Assembly: GCA_036785325.1 (NCBI GenBank)
Contig: JAXIVH010000013.1
Span: 6,473,185 to 6,537,184 of the forward strand
Direction of reading: 5' to 3'
Origin: Urophycis tenuis
Taxonomy: Eukaryota; Chordata; Actinopteri; Gadiformes; Phycidae
Length of the DNA: 64,000 nucleotides
In this document: positions 42,385-55,031 of the stretch, in pieces
Position numbering within the stretch: position 1 is the first letter of the stretch
Layout: each line of letters starts with the position of its first letter
Position numbers and translations under genes: made by a program
Notes under the pieces: generated by a model
Told to the model about the DNA's origin: nothing
Seen by the model: the letters and a program-made list of their open reading frames with translations, nothing else
Database searches by the model: none

Positions 42385-45300
42385 TCACAGCTTTTTCCTC
42401 TTGGCATGTCTCTTGATCTCTTCTTCTTCTCGTCTCTCCTCCTCCAGGTCTTCCTGCACGGCCATTCTCAAACTACGGAATCACACAAACACAAAGTGAG
42501 TCCACAAACATAAGGCTTGCTTGACACATTCTCATTGATATTATGTAGGACATGGATGGCCCACATCTATTTAGAGCGGGGTTTCACAACCCTTTATGTT
42601 TCCTGTACCGCCATGGTCTGTGACACCAAACCAGATGTTTTCCTTAGTATCATACCAGTATCATCTAGCACCATTGTTAATACCATAGTGGCCTAGGGGG
42701 TTCAAAATGGATGAATGTTTCTGGCCTTAGAATACCTCAAACTCCCTGTCCAAACCCCAAAGTTACACCTGAGGGGTCACTTGCACTTGAACAACTATCA
42801 ACACATACAACATATACAACACGGACACAATCCCACCTCCTGGCTTCTTCTTTCTGCAAGTCTCTCCAGCTGCTCTCCATGAACCTCAAGGCATAGTCGC
42901 TCTCCTCCTTGTACCTGTGGTAAGCAGAACAAGGCCATCAGTCATGTGCACACCGCAAGGCCCCGCCCCACCCCCCCTCCCCCCTCCAAGATAACAAGGC
43001 AACGTGACCGGACCCGCGGTTGTATGAAGCCAGCGGTAAAACCAGAGTAATTACTTGGTGCGATCGTAGCCGAAGATTTCCCTGATGTGTTTGGACACCT
43101 CCTCCTGCTCCCCGTCCTCGTTGTCGATGAAGTCGTCCATCTCGGAGTCATACTCTTCCTCCTCCTCATCGTACTTCCTCTTGTAGGAGGACGTGATCGG
43201 GGGCAGCGTTGGCGCTGCGGGGGAAAACGGCGGCCATTTTGAACACGCAATACAGGGACTGAACATTTGTCACAATGACAGTTGTGCCAAAATGTGAACG
43301 CTGTGCACACATCACACGCGTTCACTTTCAGTGTGTTGACACGTGCACACATCACACGCGTTCACTTTCAGTGTGTTGACACGTGAACAGACTCGGTGTG
43401 AGTCGCTTTGGGGAAAAGCTAAATGCTAGACGCTAAATGACTGAATGTCTATGCAATGTAAAGGTTAAACAACAAGACAGAGGTACAGAGGTTAAAGTGC
43501 TATTTAAACATAAAATCACGGCTACAGGCTGACTGTGTTTTCTGTGTAAACACCTAACCACCTGACATACGTTTTCTCCTCACAGCGGGAGCCACAACCG
43601 AAACAGAAGAGAATGTTCCCCAACAGCACTGATACCTGGTGGTCTCGCCGTAGATCCATATGGCACGGCTGCTGGTCTTGCTCCCATTCCAGGCCTCTGT
43701 GGCATGCCTGGTCGTGGTGGTCCCCCTGGTCTAGGGGGACCACCTGGTCTAGGAGGCCCACCAGGTCTAGGAGGCCCACCTGGTCTGGCTCCACTCACCG
43801 AAATTGTCTCAGAGACCACGGTACACTTGGGTCTGCCGGCCCCCGAGCCAGGGTTGAGGGCCGGTCTGCCTTGGGCCTGCCCTGCATTATTACCCGGTCG
43901 GCCGAGTGCATTCCCAGGTCGGCCCCCGCCTTGCGAGGGACCCTGGAGACCACTGCCTCCAGGCCGGGCTTGTGCCCCACCCCCAGTCCTGCCCCCCTGG
44001 GGAACAGCCCCAGTCCGACCCCCCTGGGGACCAGCCCCAGTCCGACCCCCCTGGGGAACACCACCAGGCCTGCCCCCCTGGGGAACACCACCAGGCCTGC
44101 CCCCCTGGGGACCAGCCCCAGGCCTGCTCCCCTGGGGACCAGCCCCAGACCTTGCGCCCTGGGGACCAGCCCCGGGTCTCACCGGAGGGTTGCCACCAGG
44201 TCTCGGCGGGCCACCAGACAAAGGTCTCATGGCTCCACTGTTTGGCTTCCCCGTGGGGTTAGCTCCAGGCCTAACTGATTCACCCTTTCGTATCCCACTA
44301 GGAGGGGCTCCCTTCAGTGAGCTCCCCTGGCCTGGTCTGGGCGGCCCGGAGGTCTGTGGCTGAGGTCTTTGGCCGGGTGTTCTTGATGTGGGATTTGGTG
44401 CCGGTCGTCCTTGAGATAATGAGGAGTTACCCTTCTTGGAGCTAAGGTCACTTGCGGTGCTGGATTTGTGGCCAGGAACAGACCTGGAGGTCGGCCTGGC
44501 CTGAGAAGGTGGTCCTTTGGAAGGGACTTTGTTGGTTAAGGCACCTGAAGGATTTGACAAACCAGTCTTGGGTCTGTCTCGATCGCTTTGCGAGCTCTTG
44601 GGTCTGTCCCTGTCTCGCTCCTTGACAGAAGACTTGGAGGAAGAACTATGGTCCCTGGCATCCATCGGCATCGACTTTGATGTCTTGCCAGAGGCGTTGG
44701 AAGGCACAGACTTTTCCGAAGAGCTCTTTGTCGGCCTGCCGTTTCTGTGCTCCTTTTCTGGAGCACTTTTTCTCGACGAGCTAGAGCTGGGCTGTGACTT
44801 GCTGTCCGGCCTTGAGTCTTTGGAGCCTTTGTCTAGTCTCTTAGCCTTGCGCTCCAGTTCTATCTCCCGAATCTCATCCGCCGTGCGCAGCCTCCCCTCG
44901 GTCTTGACGGACTTGGCTTTAACCTCGACCGGCTCAAACTGCTTCTTCTCAGCCAACTTCAGCAGGTCTGCAAAGGTCAAAGGTGGCGCAGCACTCTTGG
45001 GTTGGCCGGTGGGTTTTTTGGCAGAGGCCTTGACCCCACTACCGCCGGCGTCTCTTCGCGGCCTCTCGGGTTCCTCCTCAGGCTCGGAGTCCGTCTGCTC
45101 ATACTCGTAGTTGTCCTCGTCAGCCGGGTCGTAGCAGTTCACCATGGGTGTCTCGTCCACATTCTCCCCCTTGGACCTTCTCTTCTTGGGCTCCTCGACC
45201 ACAGGGACCCCGTTGTAGCCTCTGAAGTTGTCCTTGGTTCTAGAAGCCATGGCACGCGCCTTGCGGTCCGACTTCAGTTCCACCCGCTTGGCAGTGAGCA

Positions 45301-45884
45301 CTTCCTTCTCTTTCCTCATCAGCAATTCTGGAGAAAGCAGCATGTAGTGAATGTCAAAATCAAAAAACAATCATCATCCTCAGTGTGTTGAAAGAGGAAT
45401 CAAATGATGCATTGCTCTCTTGAATACCTTTCTTTTGAGCTTCAGACTGTTTCTTCTTCAGAAATGCCTGTACCGCTGTAGAGTTCACACCTTTCACCTT
45501 TGGGTCTTTTTTGGGAGGTCCGGTTTGCAGGCTATATCTCTTCTGCAGAGATGAGACAATTAATGAAATGCAAATTATTGAACGACACTCCTCACGTGTA
45601 CCCTTCATACGTCCATGTAAAGGCACATGCGAATAATTGTTAAACATGGCAATGGGTGATTTGAACCACAACAACAACAGTTCAACGTTATTTATCTCAG
45701 TTTCCTCCAACATGAGACAGACGCATGGCACACAAACAAAGTCCTTCTACCTTTCTTTAATCTTCACCCAGCACTGCTGAGTATCAGTTACATCCCTTAT
45801 TGTTATTGTATTTCTTGCACTCACCTGTACACTGCTGAGACCCTGGTTTTGGGAGGCAATCGACAATATGTTATCGAAATCCAT
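42385..45884 (-). CDS. spty2d1: SPT2 chromatin protein domain containing 1
   Basis: Coding exons on the minus strand: 45825-45884, 45428-45542, 43636-45327, 43055-43214, 42837-42914, 42385-42472. Phases agree and give 730 aa. The N-terminus MDFDNILSIASQNQ and the block KARAMASRTKDNFRGYNG are typical of vertebrate SPTY2D1. The large exon encodes a Ser/Lys-rich then Gly/Pro/Arg-rich disordered region with tandem repeats, ending in GRPKCTVVSETIS. The C-terminal SPT2 domain holds an acidic stretch (EEEEEYDSEMDDFIDNEDGE), then HIREIFGYDR and YALRFMESSW. In characterised homologues this domain binds histones H3-H4 and supports transcription and rRNA synthesis; nuclear action is inferred. The gene lies downstream of the repeat island and in the same orientation as uevld. 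Confidence 0.97.
43306..43385. repeat. Perfect 40-bp tandem duplication
   Basis: A 40-bp unit containing ATCACACGCGTTCACTTTCA occurs twice back to back (43,306-43,345 and 43,346-43,385) in an spty2d1 intron. A fragment of the common SINE tail (GTCGCTTTGG) follows at about 43,403. Confidence 0.9.
43976..44195 (-). repeat. 27-bp coding minisatellite in spty2d1
   Basis: About eight tandem 27-bp units encode nine-residue repeats of the type GAGPQGGRP, with changes such as GGVPQGGRT. The reading frame is kept throughout. A further run of PRPGG repeats is encoded at about 43,690-43,800. Both account for most of the extra length relative to the human protein. Confidence 0.92.
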
Positions 45885-47350
45885 CTTGCGTTCAGCGAAA
45901 GGGCTCAGCTGGCTCTCTGATCTTCACCAAACTTGAGGTTCAACCAACTCGGCTAGCTCACTAGCCTAGCCGATAGCCGAGCTGTCAATATTCGGCTCCG
46001 GAGACCAACAAAGCGCTGATACTGTAATGTGATCGACAAATGAGGTCTAAAGGATACAACATTTAGTTGTTTAAGCCCTTGGAATGGCTGCCGTGTGTAG
46101 TTATCGGGAAATTCAGTGGGAATCAGCAAGTAAATACAGACTCAGCAGAGGACTGAGGGGTTTTATCGCTACACCGTGGATATGGTCAGATCAATGATCC
46201 GGACTGGAGTACACTTGGGACCGAGCTTCTGGCGTTGGATAGCCTAATAAATAATGTCCAAATGTGGAAACGACATTTAAGAAAGTGCGGTCGGGGCTTC
46301 GATAGAAAAAGGTTCATAACACTGACGGAAAGCAACCAACAATGAGAACCATCTTCCCAATAATCCCTATACTTCTAGAAATATCCCCCCATTCCCTTTA
46401 GTGGATGCACTCTGGGTTTTACCAACAGCCGGAGCTGCGTGGCGTATATGTGACGTTTTCCGGTCGGCTTTTTTTCTTCTTCTTTATTTACAAACAAAAA
46501 ATACTGAAAGGGAAACGTCCCCTTTTACATTTTTATTTAGTTTATCATTATTTTTTAGTAAGTATTATGATCTATAGTTGTGCTTTCACATCATGTAATT
46601 TAATACAATATCATAACTTAGAAAATAACGTTGATCTATGACATGTTTTTTGAGGATGCCTGAAATCCCAAACATGTATGGCCATGAATCATCCGCTCGT
46701 TGTTCCGTAATGCGCCTATGACAAATACTGTACTTCCCTCGATTGACGTTGCTGCGTAAACTTGTACATAATCAGTCACACACACTGTGAACCACCAGAT
46801 GACGCTGTTCAATTGCCAGTATCCCCAGGAGGCAAAATGTAAAAACGTTTTTACAATTCGTGTAAATCCCACACACTTGACGAAATATTAATATTAACCA
46901 AACGAAATATATCTGGTAGTCGACAAGCTACATTGTATCTTGTTCATCGCCCTTATTCATAGCGATAATTAAACATTTCAATTACATTGTGATACATGTT
47001 TTTGTTCCATTGTTTTTGTTGATAGAATACCTTCTACTTTGTGTGTGTATCTTTTATTGTATATGATATTATGGATGTATTCTATGTATCTATGTCAGGG
47101 CAAACCAGGCCATATGCTCCAAAGGGCAACAAGAGTCAAGGCCTGGGCGTTCCCGTATCAAGTACCCGCCCCTTCTTCATTTAAATGTCGTTGATTGGTC
47201 GTACTCCACCGCTCCGCCCATCCTTCTTCCCATTTGTTGTTGTACCGAAGAACAAAAACAATCCACACACTCGCAAACGCCAGATGTAAAAAGGAAAACT
47301 GTCACATCCTCTTAAGTATTCAACGTTTCAGTCACTACGTCGAATAAAGA
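45885..47350. other. Divergent intergenic region with two promoters
   Basis: spty2d1 (minus) and tmem86a (plus) start about 1.5 kb apart and point away from each other. The proximal parts hold the 5' UTRs and core promoters. A reversed CCAAT motif (GATTGG) occurs at about 47,192, some 160 bp upstream of the tmem86a ATG. No ORF or RNA gene is supported in between. Confidence 0.45.
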
Positions 47351-50300
47351 ATGGTTTCTCCGGTGACAGTGGTGAGTATCATGCCCTATACCGCTTTGAA
47401 GCTTCATCATAAACGACACGTTTATGGCTGATGGGGAAGCCTCATCCAATGGTATAATTGTAATGTTTCTCTACCACAATACAAATATTTACCACATGCT
47501 TGTTCGTTCTTTGTCTAATGCTTTCTCGGGTGTTAGTTAATGTGAGGTTGGTATATTCAGGTGAAAGAATCCCCGTTATATATATCTTTCTAAAAACAGA
47601 TTAGGGTCGAGGGGCAACTGCGCGTCTGACATCCTTCTTTGCATCATCCAGTGATGTCTTGATCACACACAACAGCCTCGTTACCACAAAGCCAGGCCAC
47701 ACATCTCATCCCCTCTGTGCCATCGACTGTACCGAGACGTTTCGACGCAGCCTGACCAAAAGAGAGACACGTGACCGCGTTTTTGCATTGATCCATGTGT
47801 CTTTCTGCAACCAATGCACCAGGGACCCCCCTGGTGGTGGCCTTTATTATCCCCACTCGCAATTCTACTTACAGTATAATACCTACACATAGGCCTATAC
47901 TATGCAATGCATCCGTTTGCATTGCCATATTTCAGTCCCGTTTCCACTGAATGATTGAAACACAGTGTCCGCTTCCTCTTACTCTGACGACGGTGACAGC
48001 ATAGCCTATTGCCAAAGTCTTGATTGATGGGTTGGCGTTACTTGGCCTGAGCCATAGTCTGTATGCACAGGACAGATGGGCCTGTCTTCTAAGTGGGCCA
48101 GAGTGGTTATCATGGTGATGGAGCGCGCTGGGCCGGGGATTGGTTCTGGGGTAGTCTGGGTTAGTCATAATGTGGCACAAGAGGTTGAATCCAGCCAATC
48201 GGTGTTGATCGGTGTTAGTTTAACTTTGACTTTCTCACGTCTTTACTGACTTCCTCTTGGTAACCTTACATTATCGTTTTTAAACTAGTGGCAATAGTTT
48301 TCAAGAGTCAAGATTCAAGTCCTTTATTGTCAAATGTGCAGCATCACTTATAATCATACTCTACAAAGAAATGTATTGGACAAGGCCCGTTCCAACATGG
48401 AGGGAAAATCAAAGAAAACAGTTAAATTAAATTAAATACAATAAATACAGAATAACAGTAAGAGCAGCAATGTAGAATGTAAGACGAAGAATGAAAATAA
48501 GCAGCAAGGAGAATGATTTGTAGCAGCGTTGTACAAATATAAAGTGCGTGCGGAGCCCTCCTCAGTGCGGCCACACTTGGCGCACAGAAAGTTCCTCGTT
48601 GGTAGGCTGGTGAATTTTTTTTACAAGGAGTATTATAATAAATCATTCAAGTCTATCATTATGTGCCACATGAGAAGAGGTGTCACACTTCCATTGTAGA
48701 AAATGAAACAAAAAAATACGTCACATGTCACAAAAATTTGAATTTCCTTGGAAAACTTAAGTTTAGCCAACATGGAAAGGACATATGCCATGGTTTAACC
48801 ATGTAGCATTCCTCATGTCACAGTTATGAGTTGCACAATTATTGATAAACAAGAGTGGAGAATGAATGCAGAATCCCTTTCCATATCAATCGGTTATGAA
48901 ACATCAATAGACTCTTTATTCAAGTAGAGTGCAGTGGCGCGCTACACTGTGACGTTCGTGCCACCGCATATAAACTCAAACAAAATGTCCCCCGTTTATA
49001 TTGTCAAGCATTTAACAACCGTGCCCAATGCTGGTGAAATCTGACCCGTGTCGTCGATGTTTACTTCAGCCTGATGGAGTCTGAGAGAGGGAGAGGATTA
49101 CGTGGTCTACTTTGCACCTTCCCATGTCCTCTTTGTAGCCGGAGCTATACTTACAGGCTGCTGTGTGAGTCAGCGACCCAGCTGTCCTCCCTTGTACTCC
49201 TGGCGCCCAACAACTGCTCCGCTCCTCCGGGCTTCCGTATGGGCATCCAGGCAGCCGATGTTCACGCTGCATTCCATTCAGATTGTCCTGCCCGCATCCG
49301 ATGTCGGGATGCTGGCACGTGTAGGAAGTGAATAAGACTGTTTGGCTGCTGACAGGCTTCACTTTCCAAGGTGCTTTTCATCCACAATTGTTTTCTTTTG
49401 GTAACGTGCTCTCTGTGGTGTCGGGTGGCACTAAGCCATTTCAATGCCAGCCGGGCTCGTGGTGGACTTATAAAAATCACTCTAAGCCCTTTGAATGTGC
49501 CGGGGGGGCTTACACAAGCGCTGTGTACATTTGGAGTCAGAGCAGTGTAGACTGTCCTGGAGACACGTCAAGCGGGTGACAGGGAGCGGCTCGTGCACGC
49601 TACGTGAATGAAGAGGGCACCCTGAGGAGTAGGCCAGCACCGATGTGACCGCATGCACCCTCGTTGTATTAATGCACTTTTGTCTGCCGGCAGTAGCTCA
49701 GTGCGTAGAGCGGGTGGACCGAGCGGGTCGTCCACTAACCGTAGGGTCGGCGGTTTGATTCCCGTGATCCCCCCCCTCCTCCTCCTCCTCCAACTGTCCA
49801 AGTGTCAACCCCACAAATGTACTCATTGTAAGTCGCTTTGGACAAAAGCGTCTGCTAAATGCCCCCCTTTACCCTTGTCCCGTTTGACAGACGCGATCAT
49901 AGTATTTGGTCTCATCTAGATTTGTTTATTTTCTCTTTCTGTTCATGATCCTTGTTGATTGACAGCGAGACAATATTGATGGTCAATGTTTGCTCCTGAT
50001 GAATACGTAAACAGGGAGTGCCCCCTGCCGGCTTCCCCTTGTTCTTTCTCGAACCCTCATTGTGTAGCTGTGACGTAAACACAACAAGCACTGAGGAAGG
50101 GAAACGCCATGTGGAACACAAACATGCACTCCTTGAACCTGACAAGACCATGGGGGGGCATCTCTCTTTCTCTCTCCCTTCTCTCTCTCTTCTCTTCGCT
50201 TCTCCATCTCTCTGTCTTTCTCTCAATTCAATTCAGAATAGCTTCATTGGCATGGAATATAAACAGGTACATAGACGTTTACAAAGAGTTTGAGGTAAAC

Positions 50301-52962
50301 AACAGGAAACAAAGGACCGTGGTTCTGTGTGGGCTAGGACAGGTCCTACTGTCCACACGTTTGTTTTAACCTGTTTCGAAAGTCTGTTCAGTCTGTGCAC
50401 ATGCTTGAATGTCACAATCAGAATCAGAAAGTGTTTCGTTGCCAAGTAAACTAAGACACAAGTTATTTGCTGAGGTTTATTGGTGCAGAAAAACAAACAA
50501 ATATGTATAAAATATAGCATATACATCGGTATATCGAGTGCTAAGGTAATATGCGACCTTATGCATGGTCAGGTTGTGAAGTGAATTTAAAAAAATGCTA
50601 AATCAAGAGCAGCACCAGCAGAGATGTCTTTATGAATCAGATGTCTTATAGACACAGTGGGACTCATTGGTGGGACTGTATCTTGTTGCGGGCGATAGAG
50701 CTGAATGGTTTTTACATCAGTGTGTGGGCAGTGGGCACCGTGTACGTTGGCTGTCTTGTGTATTCCTTGGGCGCAATGTGAGGATATTAACCACTCTGGG
50801 AGTGTTGCCATAGCCAGACTTGACACACTCACACACCTACGCACAATTCACACATGCAGCATGCACACACGCACTCACTCACTCACTCACTCACTCACTC
50901 ACTCATACACACACACAACACCCTCCACACACCATCCACTTGCGCAATGGGCTCTCACACAATAGCAGAGGTCAGAAGGTCAGGATAACTGGCCTCCGAG
51001 CACTGCGCCGTGTCTCTGCTAGTGGTGCCTCCCCGGTGTAAAAGGCCACATCTGTGCAGTCCCTCCATGGGGCTCCGTGGGTATCTGGACAGAGAGAGAG
51101 AGAGAGACAGCCAGGCGGACACAGTAGGTAAGGGGGGAACCGGAGTCCTCATTACTCAAGACAAACATACCGGATCTCCACAAGATACCGGATGTATTTC
51201 CACAAGACAAACATATCTATGGTGATTCAAGGCAGGGGGGAGGCTGTGGGAGGAGAGCAGGACAAACAGCGAGGGCTGGAGAGGAGAGCGGCGCAGAAAC
51301 ACACTCCATACATGAGAAAATGCTGCGATGAGGCGTTCTATCTGCATTCCTGATTCTGTTTGTTGTTGCCTTCATAATGCAGTCGGATATACACAGAGTT
51401 GATGAATGTAGAACATGATATGAGCCACTGATGTGCTCTTATATTATTTCTCATGTAATGTACGTGTAACGGGTTGATGGACAGTAAATATTGTTGAACT
51501 GAAAAGTTCAAGGATAGAAGAGAGGACCTCTCGGTCTTTATCGGTCATTCTCAGTATTTTCACATGTGGGAATGAGATTTGTTCTCTACATTTGACCCAT
51601 CCTATGGTGCATAGGATACAGGGGGCAGCTATGTACAGCTGCCCAGGGAGCAACCGACAACCCTCCGCTTAGTGGATGACCCGCTCTATCCACTGAGCTA
51701 CATAGGGCACAAGGAAGCAACTGTTCAGTTCCGGATCGACGGTTGAAATCAAAAACCGTCATGTAAAGAAAAACATTGTCTGTTTGTTATTGTGCAGGTG
51801 AAGAGCGAAGGCCCAAAGCTGGTGCCCTTCTTCAAAGCCACCTGCGTCTACTTTGTGCTGTGGCTGCCCACCTCCAGCCCCTCCTGGTTCAGCGCCCTCA
51901 TCAAATGTCTGCCCATCTTCTGCCTGTGGGTCTTCCTGCTGGCCCACGGCTTCAGCTTCCTGGGGGCCCACTCCAACGCCCGTAAAATCCTGGCCGGCCT
52001 CATCTTCTCCTCTCTGGGCGATGCGTTTCTCATCTGGCAGGAGCAGGGATATTTCAGCCACGGTGAGGGGGTCAAGGTCGCCAGTCCCGAACGACTGATC
52101 TACAAGTGCGATGGTGTTTCCTGGTTAATGATTCACGTGTTAAGAGGGAACCGTCACACTTGGGCTATTTTCTAATGTAAGCGGGTACCGCTTCACAGGC
52201 ACGTCGAGAAGAAATGGTGGCCCGCAGCGTCAGTTTTCCTCCAGACCCATGACCTCAATGGTCCAAGTCCATCCGTAGTTTTCCTGCAGAAACCCCACTC
52301 CTCCGCATGAAGTAGTGCTGACCGACCTGTGTTACAAAACACCCAAGTGTGGCGGTTCCCCTTAAAGTTATTCCCCCTCGAAGGCCCACCCGAACACACA
52401 CAGTCGTGGTTGCATGGCTTGCACATTTTTTTTTGGTCTGCTTGCACAACAAAAAGCGACAGACACAGTTTCACCCGCGCTCTGTAACAAAAAAACCCCA
52501 CCTCACCCCCCCCCCCCCCCTCCAGGCCTCCTGATGTTCGCCATCACCCACATCCTCTACTCCTCGGCCTTCGGCATGCGGCCGCTGAACCCCGGCGCCG
52601 GCCTGGTGATCGGCGGCGTGTCGGCGGTGTCCTACGCCCTGCTGTACCCCTACCTGGCGGGGCCCTTCACCTACCTGGTGGCCGTCTACATCGCCCTCAT
52701 CGGCTTCATGGGCTGGCGGGCCATCGCCGGCGTGCAGCTGACCAACGACCTGTGGACGTGGACCAAGCTGTCGGCCTGCCTGGGCGCCGTGCTCTTCATG
52801 GTGTCCGACCTCACCATCGCCGTCAACAAGTTCTGCTTCCCCGTGCCGCACTCGCGCGCCATCATCATGGCGACGTACTACGCCGCGCAGATGCTGATCG
52901 CGCTGTCCGCCGTGGAGTGCCAGGACGCCGCGGCCGCCGTGGCGGCCCGCAAGAGGATGTGA
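47351..52962 (+). CDS. tmem86a: Transmembrane protein 86A (lysoplasmalogenase family)
   Basis: Coding exons 47351-47371, 51798-52062 and 52526-52962 join in phase to 240 aa, the length of human TMEM86A. Exon 1 encodes only MVSPVTV. The protein is hydrophobic with about eight membrane segments and belongs to the YhhN/TMEM86 family. Family motifs are visible: GDAFLIWQ, FAITHILYSSAFG, ALIGFMGWRA and SDLTIAVNKF. Members cleave the vinyl-ether bond of lysoplasmalogen in the endoplasmic reticulum membrane. The conserved acidic residues of the GDAF and SDLTIA segments are present, so activity is plausible. The start is fixed by the close match of MVSPVTVVKSEGPKLVPFFKA to the family. Intron 1 is 4.4 kb and filled with repeat fragments. 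Confidence 0.97.
48305..48560. repeat. Retroposon 3'-end fragment in tmem86a intron 1
   Basis: The motif TTCAAGTCCTTTATTGTCAA followed by an A-rich segment is typical of fish LINE-derived repeats. No ORF. The assignment is from memory. Confidence 0.4.
49689..49875 (+). mobile_element. tRNA-derived SINE, second copy
   Basis: The head GGCAGTAGCTCAGTGCGTAG, a box B-like GGTTTGATTCCC and the tail GTCGCTTTGGACAAAAGCG align with the SINE at 13,385-13,573 over nearly the whole length. Located in tmem86a intron 1. Confidence 0.85.
50224..50500. repeat. Two short retroposon fragments
   Basis: One fragment begins with TTCAATTCAGAATAGCTTC at about 50,228. The other contains AATCAGAATCAGAAAGTG at about 50,419. 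Both are word patterns common at 3' ends of fish LINE copies. They lie in tmem86a intron 1 and have no ORF. Confidence 0.4.
50873..50904. repeat. (ACTC)n tetranucleotide repeat
   Basis: Eight ACTC units are followed by ATACACACACAC, in tmem86a intron 1. Confidence 0.93.
51590..51710 (-). mobile_element. tRNA-headed SINE on the minus strand
   Basis: Read on the minus strand, it starts GTGCCCTATGTAGCTCAG, with box A-like TAGCTCAGTGG, TAGAGCGGGTCATCCACTAA and box B-like GGGTTGTCGG. The body continues towards 51,590 and beyond. It lies just before tmem86a exon 2. The head resembles that of the two plus-strand SINEs but the body differs. Confidence 0.65.
52140..52365. mobile_element. TTAA-flanked MITE related to the one at 6,552
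   Basis: The left arm is TTAAGAGGGAACCGTCACAC. The right arm, GTGTGGCGGTTCCCCTTAA, is its near-complement. Both edges have TTAA. The terminal 20 bases match the 6,552-6,660 element, while the 226-bp interior differs. It lies in the short tmem86a intron 2. Confidence 0.78.
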
Positions 52963-54273
52963 GAGAGGGGAGGCGGCCGCGCGGGTTTCCACGGCGACGG
53001 GAGGAAGATGGATACCGCGCCACCACCACCCCACCCACCCACCCACCCCGCAGCCCCCACCCCCCAGGCCCCCCCCCCCCCCCCCCCTACTCAGCCACCT
53101 TTTCAGCCTGGCGTGGGGTATGAGGCAATCTGCCCTGGCACAACTCCAACCCCCCCCCCTCCATCATCACCACCAAATTCCTTAAAGTGCTTTGCCCTTT
53201 GTTTTTTTACCATGGCGACTGTCTCACAAACCTTATTAACATGGAGATGGTTATAACGGTAGTCAACTCCTGCTGCGATGGTCCTCTGGGTTCTACCTGC
53301 AGTACATTTCTGTCCGTGCAAACGTCAGTGTGTGTGTGTGTGTACGCGTGCGTGCGTGTTCACACACAGCGCCAATATCACCTCTCATCACTGCCATTAC
53401 AGTGTACCTCTCTCATCACTTAACATGGTCCAATAGCCCAAATTCACAATTTAATACCCATAGTATTAATTGGTCCACGTAGCGCGTCGCTCTCTGCACC
53501 GCGTCCCAACGCTGGCCGGCCGCCTCGCGCTGCAGTCCGTCTGGTGAGTGAGCGAGGGTGCTGCTCTGGAGGAACGTCGTCGCCTCAACCTGCTTTCGCC
53601 TTCGACGAGTCACCCCCGTTTCCCTTGACGACCACCACTCTGGCTTTGTTCCCCCTCTGCCCCGTCTGGCTGGAGGAGGAACATGGATGCCACTCTGTTC
53701 TAGTTGAGGAGGAGGAGGAGGAGGAGGAGTTGGTGGAGAGCAGAAAACGGGAAGAATACAGATGCACAGAGGAAGTATAGAGAAGCAAAACCCACAGCCT
53801 TCTAACGCACAGAGCTGCCACATGTTCAGACTGATCCCTTCTCCGTGAGAAATCACTTCCCGTTCATTGGCCATGCACTCTGCAATGCTAGCGGGGCGGT
53901 GTGCCAGAACGCATGCAGATATCCCACAATGCACGGCTGCGATACAAGTGCACAGTGTCGAACAAGCTAATTTATTTATTGCTGTTTGATCAATGCCGAC
54001 CGAAAGACAAACTCGTCCGATGACTACTATTGTTGTTCTCAACGCTCCGGCCAATCAGAGAGCGAAACAGCCAAGGTGTACATGCTGATTGGTGGTGGTC
54101 ACGCGATGCTGCTTACCCACCAAACATGACTGTAAGGCGCCCAGGCGCCTAGGATGGAAATTGCAGAAACCATCTGATTTGTTCATTTATTGTGGTAGGA
54201 GATTCCAAAGTAACACACGCATACGCACAAGCACAGATGCACACACACACATACACACACGCACAAACACGCA

Positions 54274-54317
<44 letters not shown>

Positions 54318-54999
54318 CAAATCCATGTTTTTATTTCTGCAAAGCACCTTGACTTTTAAAAGGTTGCTTTGACCGATAAAGAAAAACAACACACACACGC
54401 AAACACATTATTCACATAAACATTGTCCTTGGGCGCTGTGACCTTTTAAGAGTCGCACCCTGACCAACAGGGTGCCCGGAGGCAGCAGCCGCTGTTCACA
54501 TGTTCACACAGACATGTCCTCCCGCCACCTCTGCTCCACCGGGAGGCCCCAGCGGTGCGCGGCCTCACTGCCGACAGCCCCGCGCTCCGTCTGGACTCGC
54601 TAACGTTGGGGATTCATAGCGCCCCTCTTCCAGGAAGTGAAACCAGTAGGTCCGTCGTGTGCGTTTTCGTGCTCAGCGTCGATGAGGTCACCACGAGGGA
54701 CCACTGAGCTAAGCATGTCCAATATGTGTCTATAGCTCCGCCCCGCTCAGCACATTTCATATAGCACATTTTGTGTGACGGATCAATCGTTTCAATAGTG
54801 TTTATATACTTATTCATACTCATTGATACTGTACCTATCAAATGTACTTATTCTTATGTTTGCAACACGTTGTACTTATCGTCACTAGTACTGTTATAAC
54901 CGACGCCGCCGTGTCCTTGGGCCCCGACTGACAAAAGACTCGGAGTGGTTTGAGTTGCGTTGCTAATGCTAGGTCGTTGACCCTGAGACTATCTGCAGT

Positions 55000-55031
<32 letters not shown>

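Noticed and set aside
43613..44363. Two plus-strand frames of about 220 codons opposite spty2d1
   Set aside because: They are antisense shadows of the Gly/Pro-rich coding minisatellite. The minus-strand frame is supported by homology and splicing.
47659..47892. Overlapping frames of about 70 codons on both strands after the first tmem86a exon
   Set aside because: No splice-site support, no conserved residues, and lengths expected by chance.
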